This document shows, in pieces, positions 8,249 through 15,936 of a DNA stretch of 64,000 bases; positions within the stretch are counted from its first letter, which is position 1, and each line of letters starts with the position of its first letter. A program made the translations under genes and the position numbers. Source of the DNA: Reyranella aquatilis (GTDB lineage: Bacteria > Pseudomonadota > Alphaproteobacteria > Reyranellales > Reyranellaceae); contig NZ_JAJISD010000010.1 in assembly GCF_020880995.1 (NCBI RefSeq), positions 28,688 through 92,687 on the forward strand, written 5' to 3'. Under the pieces are notes generated by a model. That model was not told where the DNA came from, did not search any database, and saw nothing but the letters and a program-made list of their open reading frames with translations.

Positions 8249-9388
8249 TCAAGCCCGGCCGAGAACGGCCCTGAAGGCGAGCCGGCACGGGCGAGTCACA
8301 TAGTAGGCACCCCAGAGCGCGGGCGGCAGCTGCAGGGCCGCATGGTCGCCGGCCGTCGGCGTGAAGGTCAGCTTGAGCCTGGCGGCGGTCCGGTCGATCC
8401 ACCGGTCGCACAGGAGGAGATCGGTGAAGTGATCGATCCCGCGCGGCGCGTAGGCAGGGTCCCGCAGGGAGGCGGCCACCGCGGCGGTCCGTCGGCGCAC
8501 CCGGTCGCTGCCCGCGACGAAGTCCCCCAATGCCTCGGGAATGGGTACCTCAAGCAGGGTTTGGGCCACCGAGCAGGCCAGCAGGACCGCCTCTCCGCAG
8601 CGACGTTCCCGGGCGCGCCGATACAGCTCTTCCCAGTCCAGATCGGGGTGCCGGTCGACCAGCCGGGCGAAGTCGCTCACCCATTTCAGCATCGTCCAGC
8701 CTTCTTTCGTGCCGTGCCCGGCCAGCAGGAGAGCCAGGTTGGGCGTCGACAGGACCGGCACGGTGCGGTTGCCGACCGTCAATGGAATCGCACTCTCCCA
8801 GGCGTCGGCCGCCGCCAGCGGGAAGGGAACGTGGGAACCGCTGAAGGCCCAATGCAGGTCGATCGCTGTGTGGGCCTCGTCGCGCACGAAGGCGTATTGC
8901 CGCTGCGGCGAGAGGAACATCCGACGGAACGTCCGGTCTCCCTGCGGGCTCCGATAGTCCATCGACAGGATGGCGTCTTCCGCGACGTCCACCTGTTCCG
9001 GGGGAACGATCAGGTCGAGGTCGTTGTATTCGCGCCCCGCAAGGTCGCCATAGAGGGCAAGGGAGAGCGTCGGGCCCTTGAAGGCGACGAAGCGGATGGA
9101 TCGCCCGGCCAGGTCGGCAGCGAGCTGGGCCAGATCGCCCGCGAGCGTGAGGGTCCGCGCCAGATGATACTGGCGAAATCGCTCGAGTTCGGCCCTCTCG
9201 GCGGCCGGCATCGAGCCCCATGAAACCTTGCCAAGGCAATCGAGAAGGGCTGGCCGGACGCCATGGGACGCGGCCAGCGTGACGAGAGCGGCGTAGTCTA
9301 CGCCGTCTCCGAGCGATTGCCGGAAGCGTTCCAGGTTGGGGCGTGGCCGCGCCACCTCCCGAAGAACTTCGAATTCCGCCGTCACCAC
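8249..9388 (-). CDS. Lasso-cluster nucleotidyltransferase (NTP_transf_5 family)
   Basis: A 379-residue protein of the nucleotidyltransferase family often found in RiPP and polysaccharide clusters. Visible motifs are FKGPTL near 103-108, the metal-binding NDLDLIV (D123, D125) and IDLHW near 176-180. In lasso clusters such as that of pseudomycoidin, the NTase partner acts after the kinase on the phosphorylated C-terminus of the peptide. By analogy this protein may modify a phosphopeptide. It lies 31 bp downstream of the precursor gene on the same strand and is probably the last gene of the operon. The start is taken as the first of two adjacent GTG codons. Confidence 0.85.
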   Translation of the reverse strand: MVTAEFEVLREVARPRPNLERFRQSLGDGVDYAALVTLAASHGVRPALLDCLGKVSWGSMPAAERAELERFRQYHLARTLTLAGDLAQLAADLAGRSIRFVAFKGPTLSLALYGDLAGREYNDLDLIVPPEQVDVAEDAILSMDYRSPQGDRTFRRMFLSPQRQYAFVRDEAHTAIDLHWAFSGSHVPFPLAAADAWESAIPLTVGNRTVPVLSTPNLALLLAGHGTKEGWTMLKWVSDFARLVDRHPDLDWEELYRRARERRCGEAVLLACSVAQTLLEVPIPEALGDFVAGSDRVRRRTAAVAASLRDPAYAPRGIDHFTDLLLCDRWIDRTAARLKLTFTPTAGDHAALQLPPALWGAYYVTRPCRLAFRAVLGRA

Positions 9389-9419
9389 TTGGCCGGCGGC
9401 GTCAACGCGAATGTCCCGT

Positions 9420-9635
9420 TCAGGGGGAGCAATGCCCGGACAGTCCGTTCACGCCACCGCGCCCGGTGTACCGACTCTTGCGGCCGTCGCGATTGCCTCG
9501 CGCGAAGAAGATCGTCATCGTGACGTCGCGCAGGGCGCCCAGCTTGGTGAAGACGGGCGGATCGTAGGGCTTCTTGGCCGCGTCCGGCGCAGGCTCTGTG
9601 CCCTCGTCGCCGTTCTGCGTCGATTTCTCGACCAT
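9420..9635 (-). CDS. Lasso-type RiPP precursor peptide
   Basis: A 71-residue peptide. The start at 9635 is chosen because GGAAGGA lies about 7 bases upstream; an in-frame ATG at 9650 has no such site. The leader has the family motif YxxPx(L)xxxGxxxxxT as Y24, P27, F29, G33, T39, so leucine is replaced by phenylalanine. If T39 is the -2 residue, the core is residues 41-71: 31 residues, Arg- and Gly-rich, ending GHCSP. The only acidic core residue is Asp50, core position 10 by that rule. It would be position 8 if cleavage falls two residues later. Genes for leader binding, cleavage and cyclisation lie immediately upstream. Confidence 0.85.
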   Translation of the reverse strand: MVEKSTQNGDEGTEPAPDAAKKPYDPPVFTKLGALRDVTMTIFFARGNRDGRKSRYTGRGGVNGLSGHCSP

Positions 9636-9649
9636 TGATCGTCCTTCCA

Positions 9650-10030
9650 TCAACGGCGGTCTTCTTGAAGAGTCGCCTCCACGAGGCCTTCCGCCTCGAG
9701 GCTTGCAAGGATTTTCTCGATATCGGCCTTGCAGACGGATTCCGATACATCAAATTCGGCCATCACGGAACTGCACAGGTCCGCGACGGACTTGGGCTGT
9801 TCCAGCGCGTCCCAGATATGGACGCCCACCCCCTGCAAGCCAAAGTAGATCGCACGATCCAGGTCCAAAATCGCGACCTCGTCATTGATCTTGCAGGAAA
9901 CCTGACGTGTCGTTTTTCTGTAGATGCCGGACGACCCGTTCATACCTGCGACCCGAGAAATGCCAGCGCCAAACCTAACAACAGTTTCTTTGCCGGGCAA
10001 ATGCAATAAACCTTTGATTTGGCCTAACAT
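9650..10030 (-). CDS. PqqD-type leader-binding protein (lasso B1/RRE)
   Basis: PqqD-fold RiPP recognition element of about 126 residues. The core from roughly residue 42 has VSCKINDEVAILDLDRAIYFGL, the typical beta-strand pattern, then the VGVHIWDAL helix and a C-terminal helix pair ending in LEAEGLV. Such proteins bind the precursor leader and present it to the B2 protease and the cyclase. The ATG at 10030 overlaps the cyclase stop (ATGTTAG), which argues for coupling. A GTG two codons upstream and a shorter start at 9943 are alternatives. The N-terminal ~35 residues are an extension beyond the minimal PqqD domain. The stop lies 15 bp before the precursor start. Confidence 0.88.
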   Translation of the reverse strand: MLGQIKGLLHLPGKETVVRFGAGISRVAGMNGSSGIYRKTTRQVSCKINDEVAILDLDRAIYFGLQGVGVHIWDALEQPKSVADLCSSVMAEFDVSESVCKADIEKILASLEAEGLVEATLQEDRR

Positions 10031-11772
10031 TGGCACTTTTCGGCGAGCCAGTCATCGAGGGCATAGACCCCGAGCGACAAGGCCAGATCGGGGTCCTGTG
10101 CGGCAAGAATCGGCAGCGAGGCGGGATCCACGAAGCGTCCAACTCCATGCCCCTCGGGCAGCGACGGCAGGCCGGTGGCCCGCATGGTGGCGATCTCCGG
10201 ATAGCATCCGAGCGGTGTCTTCTCTCGGGCCAGCACTGCCCTGGGGAGACGGCCCCGCATGGAAGTGCGGATCAGGCGCTTCTTCCAGCCCCAGGGAACG
10301 GGCGGCACCGCCAGCATGAATTCCAGGACGCGCAGGTCGAGAAAGGGGTAGCGCCATTCGAAGCCCGCCAGTGATTCCTCGAAGGCATGATCGTCGAAGT
10401 AGCTCTGCCACGCCGGGCTGGTGAAAGAATCGAAGGCCAACGGGTGCCAGGGATGGGACGAGTCGCCCCCGAGACCCAGCGCTTTCTGGCGTTCCGCAAG
10501 GTTCAGCTTCTTTGCGAAATCCTCCCGCAGCCACGGTGGCAAGACGTCAAAAGGCTCCAGCTCGGGGACGTGTCTCATCCCGGTACGACGCGCCAGCGTC
10601 TGGCGCCAGCCGGAGAAACCCTTGGCGAAGCCGTACTGGAGGACCGTCTGCGACAGCTTCAGCCACGAACGCCGACGCCAGAGCCAACCGAGATAGGCAT
10701 TCCGCTCGAGTGTGAGGGCGTTGTCGGGCCCTTCGCCGTCGAGCCAGACCGGCGAAAGCGCGGCCATCTCGCGCCCGACCTGCTGCATGTTGTGCGCGTT
10801 GAGCCGCGCGACCGTCGGCTCGGCGGTGCGGAGACTGCGGGATCGCCATTGCGGATCGTGGGCGATGTCGTCGGCGGGCCGGATGCGCAGTTCGATGCCG
10901 AGGTGCCGGGCGGCCAGGGTGGCGTAGTGGTCCTCGCGTATGTGCATCAGCCGCTCGTAGTGCTCGCATTCGGCAACGATGCGGGAAGGATTGCCCGTGA
11001 CCTCGACGGCGGTGGCTGCAAGCGTCGTGGAATCAACGCCGCCGCTCATGGCGATCCCGACCTTGCCGGCGGGCAGCCGGTCGCTCACAGCACGCGACAG
11101 CAGCTCGCGAAAGCGCTCGTGGTAGGCGGCGGCCCTGGGGAGATAGAGCGGTTCGGCGAGATCGAGCTTCCAGTAACGGCGGAGCGACAGCCCCCCGTCG
11201 TCGAGCCTCAATCGGTGCCCGGGGGGCACCCGCTTGATGTCACGATAGATCGTGCGCTCGAACTCGCGCGAGACGCCGAGGGTGAGGAAGTCCGCAATCC
11301 AGTACTCGTCGAGCGGCCGGCCTGCCTCCCATGCCGCGAGCCAGTCGAGAGAATCGCTGACCAACCAGGCCTGCTGGGTCTTCGTCTGGAAGAGGGCTCG
11401 CACGCCCAGCCGGTCGCGCACCGCCAACAGGCGCTGGCGTTCTTCGTCCCAGAGGGCAAAGGCGAAGTCGCCGGCGATGTAGTCGGTGAAGGCCTCGCCC
11501 CATCTGGCATAGGCTTCCAGGCAAAGGCCGGCGTCCGATGTGTTTGCCGAAAGGCTGCCGAGGCGCGTGCGCAGTTCGTCCCGTGCGTCGAGGCGAATGC
11601 GTCCGGTGAGCCACAGGCGGTCTCCCAGCGACGCGTGAACGCCGCCCTGTGCGCAGAGGAGAGCGACACGCCCGGAGCGGCCGACGGGCGTTGGTTTCGC
11701 CGCCCCCTGGCTGCCCACCGATCGCGGGATGTCGGGCAGTTGACGGCCGATCCCGAGAATCGCCGCGAACAA
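10024..11772 (-). CDS. Lasso peptide cyclase, asparagine synthetase-like (C protein)
   Basis: A 582-residue homologue of class B asparagine synthetase. The N-terminal half is glutaminase-like (GDFAFALWDEERQRLLAVRDRLG near 101-123) but lacks the catalytic Cys2, as usual in lasso cyclases. The synthetase half has the pyrophosphate loop SGGVDS at 243-248. In lasso biosynthesis this enzyme adenylates the side-chain carboxylate of Asp or Glu in the core and closes the macrolactam with the N-terminal amine. It begins with a probable TTG two bases after the B2 stop and ends overlapping the PqqD gene, so the operon is tightly coupled. An amidotransferase of other function is less likely given the neighbours. 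Confidence 0.9.
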   Translation of the reverse strand: MFAAILGIGRQLPDIPRSVGSQGAAKPTPVGRSGRVALLCAQGGVHASLGDRLWLTGRIRLDARDELRTRLGSLSANTSDAGLCLEAYARWGEAFTDYIAGDFAFALWDEERQRLLAVRDRLGVRALFQTKTQQAWLVSDSLDWLAAWEAGRPLDEYWIADFLTLGVSREFERTIYRDIKRVPPGHRLRLDDGGLSLRRYWKLDLAEPLYLPRAAAYHERFRELLSRAVSDRLPAGKVGIAMSGGVDSTTLAATAVEVTGNPSRIVAECEHYERLMHIREDHYATLAARHLGIELRIRPADDIAHDPQWRSRSLRTAEPTVARLNAHNMQQVGREMAALSPVWLDGEGPDNALTLERNAYLGWLWRRRSWLKLSQTVLQYGFAKGFSGWRQTLARRTGMRHVPELEPFDVLPPWLREDFAKKLNLAERQKALGLGGDSSHPWHPLAFDSFTSPAWQSYFDDHAFEESLAGFEWRYPFLDLRVLEFMLAVPPVPWGWKKRLIRTSMRGRLPRAVLAREKTPLGCYPEIATMRATGLPSLPEGHGVGRFVDPASLPILAAQDPDLALSLGVYALDDWLAEKCQC

Positions 11773-11773
11773 G

Positions 11774-12202
11774 TCAGCCCGCCGAGCCGTACGGCTCGCG
11801 CGCTTCCCAGGCGGTGAGCCGCGTGTAGCGCTCGTGCTCTTCCTCGCCGATCACGACGTTGCCGTCGTGAACCAGCCAGGCATGGGCGATGAAGACCGAT
11901 GCCTCGCGCGCGACGCCGATATGAATTTGCGACCGGTGCCCGTTCGAGGACAGCATGCGCTGCAACGACAAGGCCGAGCTGAGGCAGGTGGTGCCCGGCA
12001 CGCGGCGGGCCGCCGCGCGTACCGCCCAGATGATGCGATCGGCGGGACGCCTGCCCGGCCGGACATGGCCCGTCCAGTTGCGCAATCGGTCGATCGATAC
12101 GACGTGCAGCGCGCCGCGCACGCACGCCAGCATGAGACTCGCCTCCATCAGCAGCCACCGGTCGCTGCCCTTCAGCGCAAGGAAGGCGGCCAGCGATTTC
12201 AT
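11774..12202 (-). CDS. Lasso peptide B2 leader peptidase (transglutaminase-like)
   Basis: A 142-residue stand-alone B2 protein. The Cys-His-Asp triad of the transglutaminase-like protease is visible as C73 (PGTTCLSSALSLQRML), H107 (AHAWLVHDG) and D113. The enzyme cuts the leader from the precursor, guided by the PqqD partner. Length and motif order match split B2 proteins of lasso clusters. Its ATG overlaps the stop of the upstream kinase gene by four bases (ATGA). Confidence 0.9.
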   Translation of the reverse strand: MKSLAAFLALKGSDRWLLMEASLMLACVRGALHVVSIDRLRNWTGHVRPGRRPADRIIWAVRAAARRVPGTTCLSSALSLQRMLSSNGHRSQIHIGVAREASVFIAHAWLVHDGNVVIGEEEHERYTRLTAWEAREPYGSAG

Positions 12203-13140
12203 ACGCCGATGGCCCGCCGGATTTCACGGGCCACGCCGTCCAGCGCTGCAACGGTCCGCGGATAGCGCAACGCGTGCACCGGCAGCAGGTCAGCAACGCG
12301 GGCGGCGAAGCGGATCTGCCGCTCCATGCGGCTGCTCTTGGCGTAACGCGTGTCCATCGCGGAGGAAAGCAGCGTGCGGGCCAGCTCGAGACCGCTCAGC
12401 TGCCGGCTCGAAACCGTTGCAGCCTGCTCGTCGGGCGAGCCTATGTGGAACAGGGCGGCGAGCGGCGCGGACCCGCGATGACGGCGCGAGTCCCTGCGGG
12501 GGCGAACCATGATCTTCCCGCTCAACGCATTGAAGTGCCCGTCGGTCATGGCATCGGGCAGGAAGCTGGTGGCGGGCCCTTCGAGAAGCTTTAGGCGGTA
12601 GGGGCCGGGATGGGCAAGCATTGCCCCGTCGATGAACTCGACGCGCAGCATGTCGTCGGTGATCAGGTCGGCGCCGCGGCTGATCAGATAGGCGGCGAGG
12701 GTCGACTTGCCCGCGCCGCTCTCGCCGAGGAGTCCGACCGCCCGACCGCCCATGTCGAGAACAGTGGCGTGAAGCGCTTCCTCGCCCTGCAGCGTGAGCG
12801 AGGCGCTGACCACGAAGTTCAGGAGATTGGCCTCGAGGGCTCTCTGCTCGACGTCGCTCAGTTTGCGGCAGGTTGCGGTCCGGCCGTCCGCCGAGATCAT
12901 GGCTTCGAAGACCTCGCTCGCCTTCAGGTAGACACGCCCGTCGTCCAACACGGCATGCTCGATCCAGTCCTCGGGATCGCCGGGGGCGGGCCGGGCCACG
13001 GCGGCGAAGTAATCCGGCGATCCCGTCAGGATCGTGATGTCGGCGGGGCGGTCGTCCGCGGCCGCGTCATGCACCGACGTCAGCGCCAACTCGCTCTCGA
13101 TCACGAGGCCGTAGACGAGATAGCGGTGACGGGCGTTCAT
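12199..13140 (-). CDS. HprK-like serine kinase of the lasso cluster
   Basis: A 313-residue protein related to the C-terminal domain of HPr kinase/phosphorylase. Walker A is GESGAGKS at 139-146, with ITDD at about 160-163 as the second HprK-type motif. Kinases of this kind in lasso clusters (ThcoK, PadeK, SyanK, PsmK) phosphorylate a C-terminal serine of the precursor. Here the precursor ends Ser70-Pro71, so Ser70 is a candidate; that is inference. The start at 13140 is supported by AGGAG six bases upstream. This is the first gene of the minus-strand operon, reading away from the PhyH genes across a 134-bp gap. Confidence 0.85.
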   Translation of the reverse strand: MNARHRYLVYGLVIESELALTSVHDAAADDRPADITILTGSPDYFAAVARPAPGDPEDWIEHAVLDDGRVYLKASEVFEAMISADGRTATCRKLSDVEQRALEANLLNFVVSASLTLQGEEALHATVLDMGGRAVGLLGESGAGKSTLAAYLISRGADLITDDMLRVEFIDGAMLAHPGPYRLKLLEGPATSFLPDAMTDGHFNALSGKIMVRPRRDSRRHRGSAPLAALFHIGSPDEQAATVSSRQLSGLELARTLLSSAMDTRYAKSSRMERQIRFAARVADLLPVHALRYPRTVAALDGVAREIRRAIGV

Positions 13141-13274
13141 GAGCACTCCTGCCGGCAGCCCGGGATGGACAGCCTGCACTCTCATAGCAGAATGCCTTGA
13201 CTTCCTCGATTGTTGGGACAGTTTAGTCGCACACATACCACCGCACCGGCAGGGCAGGGTAACAGGCGACGCGC
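13141..13274. promoter_or_regulatory. Divergent promoter region of the lasso-type cluster
   Basis: This 134-bp gap separates the minus-strand biosynthetic operon from the plus-strand PhyH pair, so both promoters should lie here. On the plus strand TTGACT at 13197-13202 matches the -35 consensus at five of six positions. No good -10 follows at 16-18 bp, so the exact promoter is not settled. No clear operator palindrome was seen. Confidence 0.4.
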
Positions 13275-14063
13275 ATGAATCGTTTCGATTTTAAGGGCGT
13301 TTCGACCGAGGATCTCGCGCAGTCGAAGCTGATCGAAGCCGCATTCGAGGGTTTCACGCGTCACGGCTACGTGATCCTCGACAACGTCGTGCCGCCGGAA
13401 ACCATCCGCGCGCTTCATGTGGAGTTTTTCCAGAACTACAAGGATCAGATTCGCGACCAGGAGGCGGCCGACTCGCTCGAAGTGGGCGCCCGCCGTTTCA
13501 TGATCCCGCTGCGGTTCTCCGGCGGCCTCGGCGCGCCGGGCATATTCGCCAACCCCTACGTGCTGGCACTCGTGCGCACGATCCTCGACAAGGCAGCGAT
13601 CATCGACGCCTTCGGTGCGATCCTGTCGCTGAGCGGTGCCGAGGATCAGCACATCCATCACGACGGGCCGATCCTGTTCAGCTCGGAGATTTCGCGCCTG
13701 TTGCCCGCTTACGCGCTGACGTTCGGCCTGCCCCTCATCGAGATGAACGAGCTGTCGGGAACCACGGCAATCTGGCCGGGCAGCCATCGTCGCGGAAAAC
13801 ACGAGGACCAGGAGCCGTTGCGTCCCGTCATCCCCGTCGGTTCCTGCATGTTGTGGGACTATCGCACCTTCCACAGCGGCACCCCCAACCGCTCCGACCA
13901 GGTACGGCCTATGGTCTATGCGACCTACGCGCGCCGCTGGTACCAGGATCCGGTCAACTTCCGGAAGGAAACCCTGCAGCGGCTGGTTTTCGAGCCGGAC
14001 TTCCTGACGGACCTGCCCGACGATCTGCGCCCCTTGTTTGCCCATGCGCGATCGGCCGGGTGA
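13275..14063 (+). CDS. PhyH-family Fe(II)/2-oxoglutarate dioxygenase 1 of the lasso cluster
   Basis: A 262-residue phytanoyl-CoA dioxygenase-family protein. The iron triad is H128-x-D130 (HIHHDG) and H200 (TFHSGT), with R211 in the 2-oxoglutarate-binding position. The WPGSH segment near 167-171 is typical of the family. Such enzymes hydroxylate unactivated carbons. Fe/2OG hydroxylation of a lasso peptide is known (CanE in canucin biosynthesis), though whether CanE is related to this protein was not checked. It could hydroxylate the precursor or a substituent on it. Its stop overlaps the start of the next PhyH gene as TGATG, so the two are translated together. Confidence 0.88.
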   Translation: MNRFDFKGVSTEDLAQSKLIEAAFEGFTRHGYVILDNVVPPETIRALHVEFFQNYKDQIRDQEAADSLEVGARRFMIPLRFSGGLGAPGIFANPYVLALVRTILDKAAIIDAFGAILSLSGAEDQHIHHDGPILFSSEISRLLPAYALTFGLPLIEMNELSGTTAIWPGSHRRGKHEDQEPLRPVIPVGSCMLWDYRTFHSGTPNRSDQVRPMVYATYARRWYQDPVNFRKETLQRLVFEPDFLTDLPDDLRPLFAHARSAG

Positions 14064-15058
14064 TGCGCGCCTCGCCGCAGCAGCTCGCGTTGGCCGCAGA
14101 GGCGCTTCTCAAAGAGTCCGAACTTCCGCCCGAGGCGATGCAGAGGCGCTTTGAAGAGGCATTGGATCCCGACCGGTGGCGCCAGCTCGTGCCTTTCGGA
14201 TCCATCGGCGAGGAACAGCGGGTGGGCGATGAGGCGGCGCAGCTCTGCGAGGAGGATTCGGCGCGTGAAGAACGCCGCCTCGCCCGGGATGGCTATTTCA
14301 GGCTGCACGGTGTTTTCGATCCCGGCCGGATCTCCCGGATGCGGCGCATCGTCGAGGCGGTGCGCGCCGACGGCTGGCCCGTGGCCTTCGCTTTCGTCTT
14401 CGACGATTTCTGGACCATCGCGCGTTCGCCTGCCGTCGCTGCCTTTCTCGAGCGCACGGTCGGCGAGGGCTATTTCCAGAACACGGTGGTCTGGGCGCAC
14501 TGGGTGTGGGGTGGACGAGGCGCGGCCGGGTGGAGCCCGCACGACGACTACCGTGACAGCGGCGAGACGTTCCTGTCTCTCTGGATCCCGCTGTCGGATG
14601 CCACTGTCGACAATGGCTGCATGTTCCTGCTGCCCGCCGCCGCGTCGCGAGAAGTCTCTACCGCGGTGGAAGAACAGCGGGACCTGGCGCCCAGGGCGTT
14701 CCGCCGCCTGTTGCAGGAGGTGATTGCCTTGCCGGTTCCGGCGGGCTCGCTGATCGGCTGGAGGGGCGACCTCGTCCATTGGGGTGGCGCCAATGCCGGC
14801 GGGGTCGAGCCACGTCTCAGTCTGGCCCTCGAGTTCAGGTCACGCGACGCCAAGGCGTCCCGCTTCGAAAGCCCGCTGATCGATCCGCGCGCTTCCCTGC
14901 CGCCGTTCAGGCTGCGCCTTTTCGCGATCGTGAAGGCGCTGCGCGAGTACACCAAGTTCGAGCCGGTGCTGGCCCGCTACCTGCCGCTCGCCGAGCGGAT
15001 CTTCGCCGAAACGGCGGACGCCAGCGCAGCCGTGTCGAAGGCACCGCCGGCGTCGTAG
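14063..15058 (+). CDS. PhyH-family Fe(II)/2-oxoglutarate dioxygenase 2 of the lasso cluster
   Basis: A 331-residue second PhyH-like protein, clearly different from its neighbour. The iron ligands are H160-x-D162 (SPHDDYRD) and H239 (DLVHWGGAN), with R251 for 2-oxoglutarate (VEPRLSL). An N-terminal helical, charged extension of about 75 residues precedes the domain. The start at 14063 shares bases with the upstream stop (TGATG). Its 3' end overlaps the convergent glycosyltransferase-like gene by 82 bp. A tailoring role on the RiPP is inferred from position only; action on another metabolite is possible. Confidence 0.83.
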   Translation: MRASPQQLALAAEALLKESELPPEAMQRRFEEALDPDRWRQLVPFGSIGEEQRVGDEAAQLCEEDSAREERRLARDGYFRLHGVFDPGRISRMRRIVEAVRADGWPVAFAFVFDDFWTIARSPAVAAFLERTVGEGYFQNTVVWAHWVWGGRGAAGWSPHDDYRDSGETFLSLWIPLSDATVDNGCMFLLPAAASREVSTAVEEQRDLAPRAFRRLLQEVIALPVPAGSLIGWRGDLVHWGGANAGGVEPRLSLALEFRSRDAKASRFESPLIDPRASLPPFRLRLFAIVKALREYTKFEPVLARYLPLAERIFAETADASAAVSKAPPAS

Positions 15059-15936
15059 GTCAGCCATCCCGGCTGCGAGGCAAACGATCCGTCTGCCAGG
15101 ACGACACCGTCGCACAGCAGGCCCGTCACGTGACTGAAGGTGCCGCGCGTCGTCACCAGCAGGTCGGAGTCGATCATCTCGCGCATGCTCCAGAGTGGGT
15201 CGGCGTCGATGAACAGACAGTCGTCCGGCAAGTCGAGCGCGCGAAACTCCGAGCGGTCGCCCTGCGAGAAGACACGCAGCGTGTACGCCAGCCCCAATTC
15301 GCCGAGACCGCGGCGCAGTTGCGCAACGACCGCGGCCACGCACGCCATGTCGGTCGAATCCTCGGCGTGGAAGTCATGACGGTTCCGGCGGCGTACATGA
15401 ATGCAGACGCTCGGAAGCGGCTGCACGGTGCGCGGCTTGTCCAGCCTGTACTTGCGCCGGAACTCGCCGACGAGCGCCTGTTCGAACGGCCTCTCGTCGT
15501 CGCTGACGCCGAACAGGGCCTGAAGGACGGGAAAGGTGAACGCGAAGTTGACGGCATCGCGCGTGTCGGTCGTTTCACCGGCGCCGAGGTTGAACTGCGC
15601 TTCCCAGGCGGCGGCCCACTCGGGCATCGGCCGGTCGGCGTGATGCAGTTCGCGGAACGGCGTGTGGCAGTAGGTGAGGCCGTGGGCACGGGCAAACCGG
15701 ATGGCCCGCATGGTGAGCAACGCCTGCGATCCCGCGCCCTCGAGTGTCGAGCAGCGGCAGGTGATCCTCGCGATCCGGGGCCCACCCAGGAGTTGCCGCA
15801 CATACTGCCGGTACAGGACGTCGGTGTCGGTGTAGCGATGCGGGCGGCCAAGCACGCCTTTCACGACGTGCTTCGCCGCGCTTCGCAGGTAGCGCAACGA
15901 CCCGGCGGCGAGAAAGCGGAAGGCCGTGCCGTTCAT
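14977..15936 (-). CDS. Fucosyltransferase-like glycosyltransferase (GT-B type), lasso cluster
   Basis: A 319-residue protein with the pattern of the alpha-1,2/1,6- and O-fucosyltransferase group. An N-terminal G-x-G-[SN]-Q motif (EGAGSQ at 66-71) is followed by a helix. The donor-site H-x-R-R-x-N is at 180-185 (HVRRRN), FSQGD at 223-227, and a C-terminal SDLLVTTRGTFSHVTGLL region resembles the S-x-F-S motif of these enzymes. The likely role is transfer of a sugar from a nucleotide donor. The acceptor may be the RiPP, but this rests on position. It starts inside the stop of the ABC exporter (ATGA) and its end overlaps the second PhyH gene on the other strand. Confidence 0.62.
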   Translation of the reverse strand: MNGTAFRFLAAGSLRYLRSAAKHVVKGVLGRPHRYTDTDVLYRQYVRQLLGGPRIARITCRCSTLEGAGSQALLTMRAIRFARAHGLTYCHTPFRELHHADRPMPEWAAAWEAQFNLGAGETTDTRDAVNFAFTFPVLQALFGVSDDERPFEQALVGEFRRKYRLDKPRTVQPLPSVCIHVRRRNRHDFHAEDSTDMACVAAVVAQLRRGLGELGLAYTLRVFSQGDRSEFRALDLPDDCLFIDADPLWSMREMIDSDLLVTTRGTFSHVTGLLCDGVVLADGSFASQPGWLTYDAGGAFDTAALASAVSAKIRSASGR

